Shown here: positions 1 to 7,760 of the stretch, in pieces | How the letters are laid out: each line of letters begins with the position of its first letter | Position numbering within the stretch: the stretch's first letter is position 1 | NCBI GenBank assembly: GCA_963815965.1 | Contig: CAWFIT010000001.1 | Coordinates: 372,001-436,000 of the forward strand | DNA from: DASVFB01 sp963815965 | GTDB taxonomy: Bacteria; Actinomycetota; Thermoleophilia; Gaiellales; Gaiellaceae | Direction: 5' to 3' | Length of the DNA stretch: 64,000 nucleotides | The notes under the pieces: model-generated | The model's input: only the letters and a program-made list of their open reading frames with translations | Database searches by the model: none | What the model was told of the DNA's origin: nothing | Made by a program: the position numbers and the translations under genes

Positions 1-1230
1 GTGCGGCGAAGTCGTGAACGCGTCGCCGGTATTGCCGATGAAGCCGATCACGTCGCCGGCCTTGACACGCTTCGAGTGCAGAGCGAGAGGCGAATAGCCC
101 GAAAGATGTGCGTAGTAGAACTGGTTGCGCATTGCGTCGCGGACCCAGAGCCGCCAGCCGCCGAGGCGCTCCCAGCCGACGCGGTTCAGCGTGCCGTCCG
201 CGACAACAACGACCGGCGTGCCGATTGCGGCGAAGATGTCATCGCCGTGGTGCCAGTTCCCCGGAACGTCCCCGCGGAACCCGCCGTACGTGTCGACGTA
301 ATTCGAGCCGCCGGCGACCGGGAACATGTAGTGATCGACGCCGAGCGGCGGCGTCACCGTCAGCGGATCGTCTCCCTGACGCTTGCGATGGCGCCGGCGC
401 TGGTGCTTCGTCTTGTCCTTCGCCGGCTTCGCTCGCACGCGAGGCTGCACCCGATGGGCGACGCGAGCCGCCGTCGCAGGTTCGACCTTGCGCGGCGGCA
501 GTCGCGCGAACGAGACAAGGAGCACGGCACCAGCCGGCAGTCCGGCGTGAGCCCTCTTCAGGTGCACCGCGAGAGCGCCCGCGCCACCGCCGTCCTGCCG
601 CGGCAGCGCTGTCGCGTAGCCCCAGCCGCCGAGCGAGAGGGCACGGCCCGGCTGTACTGCTGCGGGCTTTCCACCGACCGCGAGCCCGTCGATGCGCACG
701 CCCTTGGCGACGACTCCTCGACGAACGCTGAGCTCGATACGTCGGGCCGTGACCGCGCCGCGGAAGAGGGAGACCGAGTGAAGCTCGACGCGGCCGTTCG
801 CGCAATTCGCGGCATGCATGCCGATCGACGACGCGGAGACGATCGCGCCGTTCGCCGGATACGCGACGCCCCCGGCACCGGCGCGGCTGACTCGAGGTGA
901 GAACGCAGCCGGACCGAGCACGCGCGCCTGCACCCCCGGTTCCTGCAAGACGAGTGCCGCAACGAGCACGCAGCCGCCGCTTCCGACCGGCTGACCGGGC
1001 TTAAGCGCGGTTGCCGCAGGCACTGCGGTCGTCGTGGGGACGGTCGCTGTGGTCGTCACCACCGGTGTCGTCGTCGTTGAGACCGAATCTGTGGTCGTCG
1101 CATCAGTCGTCGTGTCATCGGTCGTGGTCGGAGGCGCCGGAGGAGGACCGGCGTGAATCACCCCGGCGGTGATCCCGGCAACGAACAGGCCGCAGGCGAG
1201 GGCCACAGCCCCAAGATGACCCCGCGTCAC
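1..1230 (-). CDS. Secreted M23-family peptidoglycan endopeptidase (C-terminus outside window)
   Basis: I translated this strand by hand from a GTG at 1230; it stays open to the window edge (410 codons, no stop seen). Residues about 5-27 form a hydrophobic signal/anchor, followed by a Thr/Pro-rich linker (about 29-75) typical of exported actinobacterial wall proteins, then a basic segment and a C-terminal LytM/M23 domain. The zinc-site motif HHGDDIFA lies near residue 327 and YYAHL near 373. The last two residues, PH, look like the start of the family's HxH zinc motif, so the gene is cut inside the active site by the window edge. M23 enzymes cut peptidoglycan cross-bridges outside the membrane. 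The long plus-strand ORF over it is a shadow. Confidence 0.85.
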   Translation of the reverse strand, partial: MTRGHLGAVALACGLFVAGITAGVIHAGPPPAPPTTTDDTTTDATTTDSVSTTTTPVVTTTATVPTTTAVPAATALKPGQPVGSGGCVLVAALVLQEPGVQARVLGPAAFSPRVSRAGAGGVAYPANGAIVSASSIGMHAANCANGRVELHSVSLFRGAVTARRIELSVRRGVVAKGVRIDGLAVGGKPAAVQPGRALSLGGWGYATALPRQDGGGAGALAVHLKRAHAGLPAGAVLLVSFARLPPRKVEPATAARVAHRVQPRVRAKPAKDKTKHQRRRHRKRQGDDPLTVTPPLGVDHYMFPVAGGSNYVDTYGGFRGDVPGNWHHGDDIFAAIGTPVVVVADGTLNRVGWERLGGWRLWVRDAMRNQFYYAHLSGYSPLALHSKRVKAGDVIGFIGNTGDAFTTSPH

Positions 1231-1281
1231 GACTGCATTAGAGCATCGGTCGCGCCCGAAGGAAAGTCGCGAGCGCTTGTA

Positions 1282-2910
1282 CTAGCTCTTGCTCGCCGTG
1301 ATCAGCCGGAGAATGCCTTCTAGGCTCTTCGGGCTGAAGCCGTGCCGCTGTTGGAATCGCTTGGCCTCCGACTTGTCTGCGAGCGCGAGCACGAGCTCTT
1401 CCCTCGATGTGTGGAGGCGGCAGGCGGTGACGTCGACTGCGTGCAACGCCAGCACCTGCACCAGACCTCCGAGGCCGCCACTGTTCGGAAGCTTTCGCGA
1501 ATTGCACGGATTCGAAATCGCGACAGGCTGCGGCGCAGCGAAGTGATCTGCGAGCGCCTGCGCACCGATGATCGCGAAGCTGCCGGCAATCGCCGCGACT
1601 GCGATGCGACGCGCATCGACGACGAGCAGGAACGCCGCGACAAACGCGAGCGCAGCGGCGATGAGGAATGCCCGGTGAAAAGCGTCCGACGCCGCGGCTA
1701 CGAACACAGTCTCGACGCGATCGAACATCGCGTCGAACAGCGGACGATCCTCCTGCGAGACCTCGGCGCGCGCCTTCGGGGCGTCGGATCGCACGGCAGC
1801 GAGCGGACGATCCGAGTGGACCGAGGAGACAAGGACAGGCGCGATGCGCAGCTTCTCGCTCGGACCGATTGGCGCATCGAGCACGACGGCGACCGTGCGG
1901 AGCTTCGCCCGCTCCGTCGCAGCGTCGAGATCGTGCGCGATCACCGGCGCGAGCACGACCAGGGCGAGCGTCACGCCGAGATGACGCACGGCGAGATTCA
2001 CGGCTCTGTTGCCGGCCGAGCGCTCGGGAAGCATGTTCTCGATCAAAGGCGTCAGCGCCATTCCCATGCCGAGCCCGGCGACACACTCCGGGACGACGAG
2101 CCAGCCGACGTTGTTCGTCGGCAGAAACGCGAGCGCGCCGACGCCGCCGCCGATCAATGCGCAGCCTGCGACAACCCGCGTCTGCACGTCGCCGCGCACG
2201 AGGAAGCCTGCGAGCGCGGCTATCGGCACGAGCGTCACCGCGAGCGCCGCTGAAAGCGGGCGCATCGCCCAGCCGACGACGAGCAGCAACACGACGCCAA
2301 AGAGGAGCGCCGTCAGCGCACCCGAGACGAGCCCGAGGACGACAACCGGCCGCGCCTTCGGCCGCGGCAGACGTGCCGTGAGCGGCGGCGCGTCGGACCA
2401 GGTCCTCCAGAGGCCGGCGGCGATGAGCGGAACCGGGATCTGCGCGACGAAGATCGCGCGCCACGAGAACGCTTGCGTCAGGGCGCCGCCTACGACCGGA
2501 CCGAGGGCGGCGCTCAGCACGGCGATCGACACCCAGGCGCGACCGGCCCGCCGGGGCGGCGCGAGCGCGGCGCCGGCGACCGTGAGGACGAGTGCACCGG
2601 CGAATCCCTGAACGGCGCGCGAGACCAGCAGAACGGCGATCCCGTCGGCAAGGGCGCAGCCGACGCACGCGAGCGAGAAGAGACAGAGCGCACCGACGCC
2701 GATCCACGCATAGCTGCCGGCGCGCAGAAGCCTCGGCGCGACGAGGGCGGTGCACCCGAGAACGGCCGTGTAGACCGCAAGAACCGCGGCCACGCCGTAG
2801 ACCGACGTGTTCAGGTCGACGAGCAGATTCGGGAGCGCGAGCGTGACGATCGTCGCGTCGGCGAAGACGAGCGCGGCGGTCAACAGGATCGGAAGATCGT
2901 TCCGTCGCAT
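1282..2910 (-). CDS. MFS drug-exporter-like permease (DHA2/EmrB type)
   Basis: The 542-residue protein starts at ATG 2910; the upstream extension is low-complexity Arg-rich and not credible. It opens with LLTAALVFADATIVTLALP and has many hydrophobic helices (about 12-14), as in EmrB/QacA-type proton antiporters. A hydrophilic tail of about 70 residues follows the last helix; it contains EELVLALADKSEAKRFQQRH, an alpha-helical stretch not usual for the family. The gene lies 50 bp downstream of the histidine kinase and on the same strand, so it may be co-transcribed with the two-component system and be one of its targets (inference). The substrate cannot be predicted. Confidence 0.8.
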   Translation of the reverse strand: MRRNDLPILLTAALVFADATIVTLALPNLLVDLNTSVYGVAAVLAVYTAVLGCTALVAPRLLRAGSYAWIGVGALCLFSLACVGCALADGIAVLLVSRAVQGFAGALVLTVAGAALAPPRRAGRAWVSIAVLSAALGPVVGGALTQAFSWRAIFVAQIPVPLIAAGLWRTWSDAPPLTARLPRPKARPVVVLGLVSGALTALLFGVVLLLVVGWAMRPLSAALAVTLVPIAALAGFLVRGDVQTRVVAGCALIGGGVGALAFLPTNNVGWLVVPECVAGLGMGMALTPLIENMLPERSAGNRAVNLAVRHLGVTLALVVLAPVIAHDLDAATERAKLRTVAVVLDAPIGPSEKLRIAPVLVSSVHSDRPLAAVRSDAPKARAEVSQEDRPLFDAMFDRVETVFVAAASDAFHRAFLIAAALAFVAAFLLVVDARRIAVAAIAGSFAIIGAQALADHFAAPQPVAISNPCNSRKLPNSGGLGGLVQVLALHAVDVTACRLHTSREELVLALADKSEAKRFQQRHGFSPKSLEGILRLITASKS

Positions 2911-2960
2911 CCGGAGCAGTATGCGCGCGGGAAGGTCGTCGAAGCTGTTGTTGCGCGGCC

Positions 2961-4274
2961 TTACGACCTGGGAAGCGTCAGCCGCATGCGCGTGCCGCCG
3001 TCCGCCGGCGTCTCGACGCACACGGTGCCGCCGTGCGCCTCGGCAACCTGGAGCACGATCGCGAGACCGAGCCCCGAGCCGGGCATGCTGCGCGCGGACG
3101 GCGCGCGGTAGAAACGATCGAACACGAACGGCACGTCCTCGTCTGCGATCCCCGGGCCGCGGTCGCGCACGGCGACTTCGCCGTTGCGCACGATGACGTC
3201 GACCTCGCCGCCCGGCGGGCTCCACTTCGCAGCGTTGTCGAGCAGGTTCGAAACCGCGCGCTCGATCGTCGAGGGGACCCCACGCACGAGCGACTCCTCG
3301 AGTTGCGGCTTGAACGTCACTCCCGGGCGGTTACGCCTCGTCCTGTCGATCGCCTCGGCGGCGACCAGGTCGAGGCGGACATCCTCCGGGTCGGCCCCCT
3401 TCTCGTCACCGCGTGCGAGCTCGACGAGCTCAGCGACTAGCGCGCTCATCTCGATCAGCTGCTCGCTCACGTCGCGCAGCAGGTTCTCGCGCTCTTTCGG
3501 GTCGAGCACGCCGTCGCGGGAAAGCACCTCGATGTTCGTGCGCAGGCTCGTCAACGGAGTGCGAAGCTCATGGGACGCATCCGAGACGAGCTGCCGTTGC
3601 GCCCGTGCGGAATCCTCGAGGGCCGCGAGCATGGTGTTGAAGCTGTCCGCGAGCCGGCCCAGCTCGTCGCGGCCGCTGGCCTGGATCCGGCGCGAGAGGT
3701 CCTTCGTCTCGGTCACTTCTTCGGTCGTCTGCGTCAGCCTCCGCACAGGTGCCAGCGCCGCTCCCGCGACAGCGAGTCCGAGACCGGCGGCGACTGCGAT
3801 GCCGACGACGGCGATCAGAAACAGCAGCAGCTTGATCCGCGACAGCGCCTGGTCCGTCGCGCCGAGCGAGCCCGCAACCTCGACGGCGTAACCGCGGACA
3901 GGCTGGTACTGAAACGCCATCACGCGGATGTGGTCGTTCAATGCATGCGCGTTGAAGAAGACCGTTTCCTGCTCGCCTTTGGCGACGTTCAGCACGTCGC
4001 CGTTCACAGGAAGGACGCACGGCGACGGCAGGGTGCAGCCGCCCTTGCCCACTACCTGAGTCGTGCCGCCCGTGAGCTTGAATCTCGGGTCAGTGACCCG
4101 CGGGATATCGGGCGGCGCCACGTTGGCGAGAAAGTCGGCGCTGCGCCGCAGGTTGCTGTCGACCGTGCCGTAGAGCTGGTCCTTGACCACGAAGTACACG
4201 ACGAACGACGAGGCGACGACGGCGAGCGCGACGGCCGCCGCCGCGACGAGCGCCAGCCGGGTCCGGAATGTCAT
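2961..4274 (-). CDS. Two-component sensor histidine kinase (HAMP-HisKA-HATPase)
   Basis: 437 residues. An N-terminal membrane helix (about 7-30) precedes an extracytoplasmic sensor of about 110 residues with a Cys pair (GGCTLPSPC). A second helix follows, then HAMP, a HisKA dimerisation domain with the phosphoacceptor in SDASHELRTPLTSL, and a HATPase domain with N box (NLLDNAAKW), G1 (DRGPGIADED) and G2 (GSGLGLAIV). The architecture matches MprB/CseC-type envelope-stress kinases. Its ATG overlaps the response-regulator stop (ATGA), so translation is coupled. Its position divergent from an htrA gene fits an envelope-stress role (inference). Confidence 0.93.
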   Translation of the reverse strand: MTFRTRLALVAAAAVALAVVASSFVVYFVVKDQLYGTVDSNLRRSADFLANVAPPDIPRVTDPRFKLTGGTTQVVGKGGCTLPSPCVLPVNGDVLNVAKGEQETVFFNAHALNDHIRVMAFQYQPVRGYAVEVAGSLGATDQALSRIKLLLFLIAVVGIAVAAGLGLAVAGAALAPVRRLTQTTEEVTETKDLSRRIQASGRDELGRLADSFNTMLAALEDSARAQRQLVSDASHELRTPLTSLRTNIEVLSRDGVLDPKERENLLRDVSEQLIEMSALVAELVELARGDEKGADPEDVRLDLVAAEAIDRTRRNRPGVTFKPQLEESLVRGVPSTIERAVSNLLDNAAKWSPPGGEVDVIVRNGEVAVRDRGPGIADEDVPFVFDRFYRAPSARSMPGSGLGLAIVLQVAEAHGGTVCVETPADGGTRMRLTLPRS

Positions 4275-4948
4275 CTCTCGCGCAGGGCGTATCCGACGCC
4301 GCGGATCGTGTGGATCAACCGCGACTTGCCGCCCACCTCCGTCTTACGCCTCAGATAGCCGATATACACGTCGAGCGAGTTCGACCCGAAGCCGAAGTCG
4401 TATCCCCACACGCGCTCGAAGATGATCGAGCGCGTGAGGACTTGCCGCGGGTTGAGCAGGAACAGCTCGAGCAGAGCGAACTCCGTGCGTGTCAGCTCCA
4501 TCGCATCGGCGCCGCGGCGAACCTCGCGCGTCGCCGGGTCTAGCTCGAGATCAGCGAAGCGCAGGACGTCGACCGCCTCGTCCGCCGAGCGTCGGAGCAG
4601 CGCGCGAACGCGGGCAAGCAGCTCCACGAGTGCGAACGGCTTCACCACGTAGTCGTCTGCGCCGGCGTCGAGCCCCGCGACACGGTCTGAGATCTCATCG
4701 CGCGCCGTCAGCATCAGCACCGGCAGCCGGCTTCCCGTTCGCCGCAGCCGCCGGCAGACCTCCAGACCGTCGACGTTCGGCATCAGGACGTCGAGGACGA
4801 CGAGGTCCGGGTCGTCGCCGTTTCCCTGCAGCCGCTCGAGGGCCTCCATCCCGTCGGCCGCCATCTCAACGTCATAGCCCTCGAGCCGCAGGGCTCGGCC
4901 CAGCGACTCGCGCACGGCTGCATCGTCATCCACGACAAGGATTCGCAT
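4271..4948 (-). CDS. OmpR/PhoB-family response regulator
   Basis: 225 residues. The receiver domain has the acidic pocket VVDDDAA, the phosphoacceptor Asp in VVLDVLMP, and the conserved Lys in VVKPFA. The C-terminal winged helix has ELTRTEFALLELFLLNPRQV and ends with the typical IHTIRGVGYALRER. It is the first gene of the RR-HK pair and is transcribed away from the htrA gene 94 bp upstream. An inverted GTTAAG repeat in that gap is a candidate operator for it. It resembles MprA/CseR/TcrA-type regulators; no finer assignment is possible. Confidence 0.95.
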   Translation of the reverse strand: MRILVVDDDAAVRESLGRALRLEGYDVEMAADGMEALERLQGNGDDPDLVVLDVLMPNVDGLEVCRRLRRTGSRLPVLMLTARDEISDRVAGLDAGADDYVVKPFALVELLARVRALLRRSADEAVDVLRFADLELDPATREVRRGADAMELTRTEFALLELFLLNPRQVLTRSIIFERVWGYDFGFGSNSLDVYIGYLRRKTEVGGKSRLIHTIRGVGYALRER

Positions 4949-4981
4949 TACTCCTATTGTGCTCCGCGTAGTTGAAAGGAC

Positions 4982-5010
4982 GTTAAGGAAACTCCCAGGT
5001 TGTTCTTAAC
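4982..5010. promoter_or_regulatory. Candidate response-regulator operator between the two-component system and htrA
   Basis: GTTAAG (4982-4987) and CTTAAC (5005-5010) are inverted copies 17 bp apart in the AT-richer 94-bp divergent spacer. OmpR-type regulators often bind paired half-sites like this in their own promoter and in that of a linked htrA/pepD gene. The symmetry is seen; the regulator is inferred. Confidence 0.4.
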
Positions 5011-5042
5011 CGACATTTACTCGCGCATGCTCTACTGAGACC

Positions 5043-6122
5043 ATGCAAACCGGCTCCGGGAAGATCGCCGCGATCGCTGCAGCCGCCGCCCTGGCGGGCG
5101 CGGGCATCGGCGCGGGCGCGTACGCGCTGTTCAAGTCGGAGGCCGGCACGACCGTCGTGCGCCCGGTCGAGGTGACGCAGTCACTTCAGACCGCAAACAG
5201 GTCCGGAAGCGCGCTCACCATCAGCAGCATCTACAAGCTCGCGTACAGAGGCGTCGTGAAGATCACTGTCACGTCGAACGGCACCTCGTCTCCGTTCAAC
5301 GACCAGGCGCAGCAGGCGCAGGGCTCCGGCTTCGTCTACGACACAAACGGGGACATCATCACGAACCAGCACGTCGTGGACGGCGCGGACTCGATCAAGG
5401 TCACCTTCTGGAACGGCAAGACATACAGCGCCTCGCTCGTCGGCGCCGACCCCTCCACCGACACGGCAGTGATCAAAGCCGACGCGCCTGCCTCGATGCT
5501 GCATCCGCTCCAGTTTGCGGACTCGAATTCCGTGCAGGTCGGTGACGGCGTCGTCGCGATCGGTAGTCCGTTCGGGCTCGAGGAAACGATTACGGCAGGC
5601 ATCGTCAGCGCGCTGCACCGGCAGATGACTTCACCGAACCACTTCACGATTGACGACTCGATTCAGACTGACGCGGCGATCAACCACGGCAACTCAGGCG
5701 GCCCGCTGCTGAACATGCAGGGCAAGGTGATTGGCATCACCTCGCAGATCGAGAGCGACTCCGGCGGCAACGACGGCGTCGGGTTCGCCGTGCCGTCGAG
5801 CACCGCGCGATCGATCGCGAACAGGCTCGTCTCCGCGGGCAAGGTCGAGCACGCCTACTTCGGCGTCTCGCTGCAGGACGTGGCCAACGGCGCGCGGCTC
5901 AGCAGCATCTGCCCCGGCAAGCCGGCGGCGAGGGCCGGCCTGAAGGTCGGCGACGTGATCACGTCGTTCGCCGGCAAGAAGGTCAGCTCGGTCGACGCGC
6001 TGCGTTTTGCTGTGGACGCAAAAAGCCCCGGTGACAGCGTGACGGTGACGTACCTCCGCGACGGGAGGACGCGGACTACGTCGGTCACGCTCGTGTCGCG
6101 TCCGGCCAATCCCTGCTCCTAG
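5043..6122 (+). CDS. htrA: HtrA/DegP-type membrane-anchored serine protease with PDZ domain
   Basis: 359 residues: short cytoplasmic start, one membrane helix (about 7-29), a Ser/Thr-rich linker, a trypsin-like domain and a C-terminal PDZ domain (about 265-350). The catalytic triad is visible as His in ITNQHVVDGA, Asp in STDTAVIKAD and Ser in NHGNSGGPLL. These proteases degrade or refold damaged proteins outside the membrane. The gene is divergent from the RR-HK pair, as htrA/pepD is linked to MprAB or CseBC systems in other actinobacteria, which suggests an envelope-stress regulon. The start is the first ATG after the divergent promoter region. Confidence 0.93.
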   Translation: MQTGSGKIAAIAAAAALAGAGIGAGAYALFKSEAGTTVVRPVEVTQSLQTANRSGSALTISSIYKLAYRGVVKITVTSNGTSSPFNDQAQQAQGSGFVYDTNGDIITNQHVVDGADSIKVTFWNGKTYSASLVGADPSTDTAVIKADAPASMLHPLQFADSNSVQVGDGVVAIGSPFGLEETITAGIVSALHRQMTSPNHFTIDDSIQTDAAINHGNSGGPLLNMQGKVIGITSQIESDSGGNDGVGFAVPSSTARSIANRLVSAGKVEHAYFGVSLQDVANGARLSSICPGKPAARAGLKVGDVITSFAGKKVSSVDALRFAVDAKSPGDSVTVTYLRDGRTRTTSVTLVSRPANPCS

Positions 6123-7072
6123 ACGATCCGCCCTCGAACCTCGCCGAGCGGCTCGCCGCGGAGCACGACCTCGTCGCCGTCCTGGAGGAACGGGCCTTCG
6201 TTCCACGTCAGCTCGATGAGGCTGCCTCGCTCGCGTTCGCCGGCGCCTGAGATCGTCCCGGTCGCGAGCAGGTCGCCCGTGCGGAGGCTCGCGCCGTTCG
6301 ACGTTAGATGCGCGATCTGCTGCGCGACGTTCCAGTAGAGGTTGCGCGCGTTCGTGCGCGAGACGACCTCGCCGTTCAGCTCGACCTCGAGCGGGATGTC
6401 GTAGGCGCAGTTCTCGATCCGGAGGTGGGCGAGCGGCACCGGGTCCTGTTCCACGCCCGGGACTGACGTGAGCTCGTCGAGCGTCGTCACCCACGGGGAT
6501 ATCGACGTCGCAAACGACTTGCCGAGGAACGGGCCGAGCGGCACGTACTCGAACGCCTGGATGTCGCGCGCGCTCCAGTCGTTGACGAGCACCGCGCCGA
6601 AGACGTGCTCGAGCGCGCGCTCGACGGGCACAGGCTCGCCGCGACGCGACGGCTTGCCGATCACGAAGCCGAGCTCGAGCTCGAAGTCGAGCTTCTGCGA
6701 CGGGCCGAAGTCGCCGGCCCTGCGCTGCCCGTACGGCCTGCGGATCTCGGTGCCGCCTACGACGACCGTCCCCGAACGGCCGTGGTAGCCGATCGGCAGG
6801 TGGCGCCAGTTCGGCGTCAGCGGCTCCTGATTCGGCCGGAACATCCGCCCCAGGTTCGTTGCGTGTTCGAGCGACGAGTAGAAATCGACGTAGTCGGCGA
6901 CCTGGAACGGCAGCTGCCACTGCACCTCCGCAACAGGTATCTCGCGGCCGTGTCCCGAGTCCTGGACTCGGGACAGGACCGAAATGCCCGGGCCCAGGTC
7001 GATGACGACGTCGCCATCGACACGGCCGACGTGCGGCTCGGCGCGATCATGCGTGAAGACGCCGAGCTTCAC
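6119..7072 (-). CDS. fahA: Fumarylacetoacetase (FAH family), last step of homogentisate catabolism
   Basis: Hydrolyses fumarylacetoacetate to fumarate and acetoacetate. From GTG 7072 the protein has 317 residues and carries the family motifs VADYVDFYSSLEHATNLG, NWRHLPIGYHGRSGT, LDFELELGFVIGKPS and LVNDWSARDIQAFEYVPLGP. This is the short bacterial FAH form. Between VIDLGPG and EIPVAEV the protein contains an unusual stretch, SVLSRVQDSGHGR, encoded exactly by the palindromic repeat at 6951-6975; related enzymes lack a segment like this as far as I recall. A partial copy of the 5' end lies just upstream. It is last in the marR-hmgA-unknown-fahA operon; its stop lies next to the convergent htrA stop. 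Confidence 0.93.
   Translation of the reverse strand: MKLGVFTHDRAEPHVGRVDGDVVIDLGPGISVLSRVQDSGHGREIPVAEVQWQLPFQVADYVDFYSSLEHATNLGRMFRPNQEPLTPNWRHLPIGYHGRSGTVVVGGTEIRRPYGQRRAGDFGPSQKLDFELELGFVIGKPSRRGEPVPVERALEHVFGAVLVNDWSARDIQAFEYVPLGPFLGKSFATSISPWVTTLDELTSVPGVEQDPVPLAHLRIENCAYDIPLEVELNGEVVSRTNARNLYWNVAQQIAHLTSNGASLRTGDLLATGTISGAGERERGSLIELTWNEGPFLQDGDEVVLRGEPLGEVRGRIV
6951..6975. repeat. Palindromic element, copy 1, inside the fahA coding region
   Basis: Two perfect 12-bp arms (TGTCCCGAGTCC and GGACTCGGGACA) around one base. The element is read in frame within fahA, giving SRVQDSGH. It resembles REP or Rickettsia-type palindromic elements that insert into genes without breaking frame. Confidence 0.8.
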
Positions 7073-7170
7073 GGAATCGAGACACGCCTTTCCGGGCCAT
7101 GGCCCGAGTCCTGGACTCGGGACACGTCCGAAACGCCCGGGCCGAGGTTCGTGAAGACGCCGAGCTTCAC
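7069..7170 (-). other. Partial duplicate of the fahA 5' end forming a 33-codon mini-ORF
   Basis: This segment starts with the same GTGAAGCTCGGCGTCTTCAC as fahA, skips about 50 bp, then repeats the segment around the palindrome. It reads as a small ORF whose GTG (7170) overlaps the upstream stop (GTGA) and whose TGA overlaps the fahA GTG (also GTGA). The reading frame differs from fahA, so it is not an N-terminal extension. It may couple translation through the operon, or be debris of an insertion. Confidence 0.6.
7103..7121. repeat. Palindromic element, copy 2, upstream of fahA
   Basis: CCCGAGTCC-T-GGACTCGGG, 9-bp perfect arms. Its flanks match copy 1 over roughly 50 bp (shared CGGGC and TTTCGG blocks on the minus strand). 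It lies in the duplicated mini-ORF. Confidence 0.75.
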
Positions 7171-7760
7171 AGGATTCCAAGCGCCTTCAGCTCGCCGACA
7201 GGCTCGTCGAACGAGCACGAGCCGATCGACGCAAACAGGTCGCGGCGCACGCGCGCGCACGTCTCGGCGTCGGCGGCACGGCCGTCTGCGCGGAATGACT
7301 CTGCATCGAGCTCGATGTCGCGCGCCACGAGCATCTCCTCTTCGCCGCCGAACACACTCGCAGCGAGCAGGTTCAGGAAGCCGTGCTCGCCGCCGGTCGG
7401 CAACGCGTGGTGCAAGCCCGCAGTCGCCTTGAAGCGCAGGCCGTCGTCGCGACAGCGCCGAACGAACTGCGCGACCTCGTCCACCGTCGGGATGCGTGCG
7501 CCGCCGCAGCGCAACTTCGTCTCGCCCTCGCGGTACACAACGTCGCCTTGCCGCTCCTCCGGGCCGTCGACGACGGCGAGCGGCTCGGCATCGACGCACT
7601 GGCCCGCCCGCGCTACGAAGCAGTTGACGAGCCATGCGTCGTCGGACGCGCGGATGCGGCGCCACTCGGTGAGCGCGTTCTCGAGCGGCAGCTCGGCCGG
7701 TGGGAAGACACCGGCGTAGTCCCAGAGCCCCGCAAGCAGCGCGCGGCGCGCGTCAGAAAT
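7167..7760 (-). CDS. Conserved actinobacterial protein of unknown function in the homogentisate operon
   Basis: The clear coding frame runs from at least 7760 to TGA 7167 (about 197 residues). It opens with ALLAGLWDYAGVFPPAELP and contains RCRDDGLRFKATAGLHHA and HGFLNLLAASVFGGEEE, motifs I recognise from uncharacterised actinobacterial proteins of about 290 residues. The middle looks shortened. No ATG, GTG or TTG exists in frame before GTG 7538, so the start may be ATT 7760, just inside the end of hmgA, or the coding of hmgA/this gene may contain an error. Its fixed place between hmgA and fahA suggests a role in the same pathway; no maleylacetoacetate isomerase is visible nearby. Function is not known. 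Confidence 0.7.
   Translation of the reverse strand: MSDARRALLAGLWDYAGVFPPAELPLENALTEWRRIRASDDAWLVNCFVARAGQCVDAEPLAVVDGPEERQGDVVYREGETKLRCGGARIPTVDEVAQFVRRCRDDGLRFKATAGLHHALPTGGEHGFLNLLAASVFGGEEEMLVARDIELDAESFRADGRAADAETCARVRRDLFASIGSCSFDEPVGELKALGIL

Noticed and set aside
1..900. 299-codon plus-strand ORF at the left edge
   Set aside because: Arg/Ala-rich with no domain; the minus strand there encodes a good M23 peptidase.
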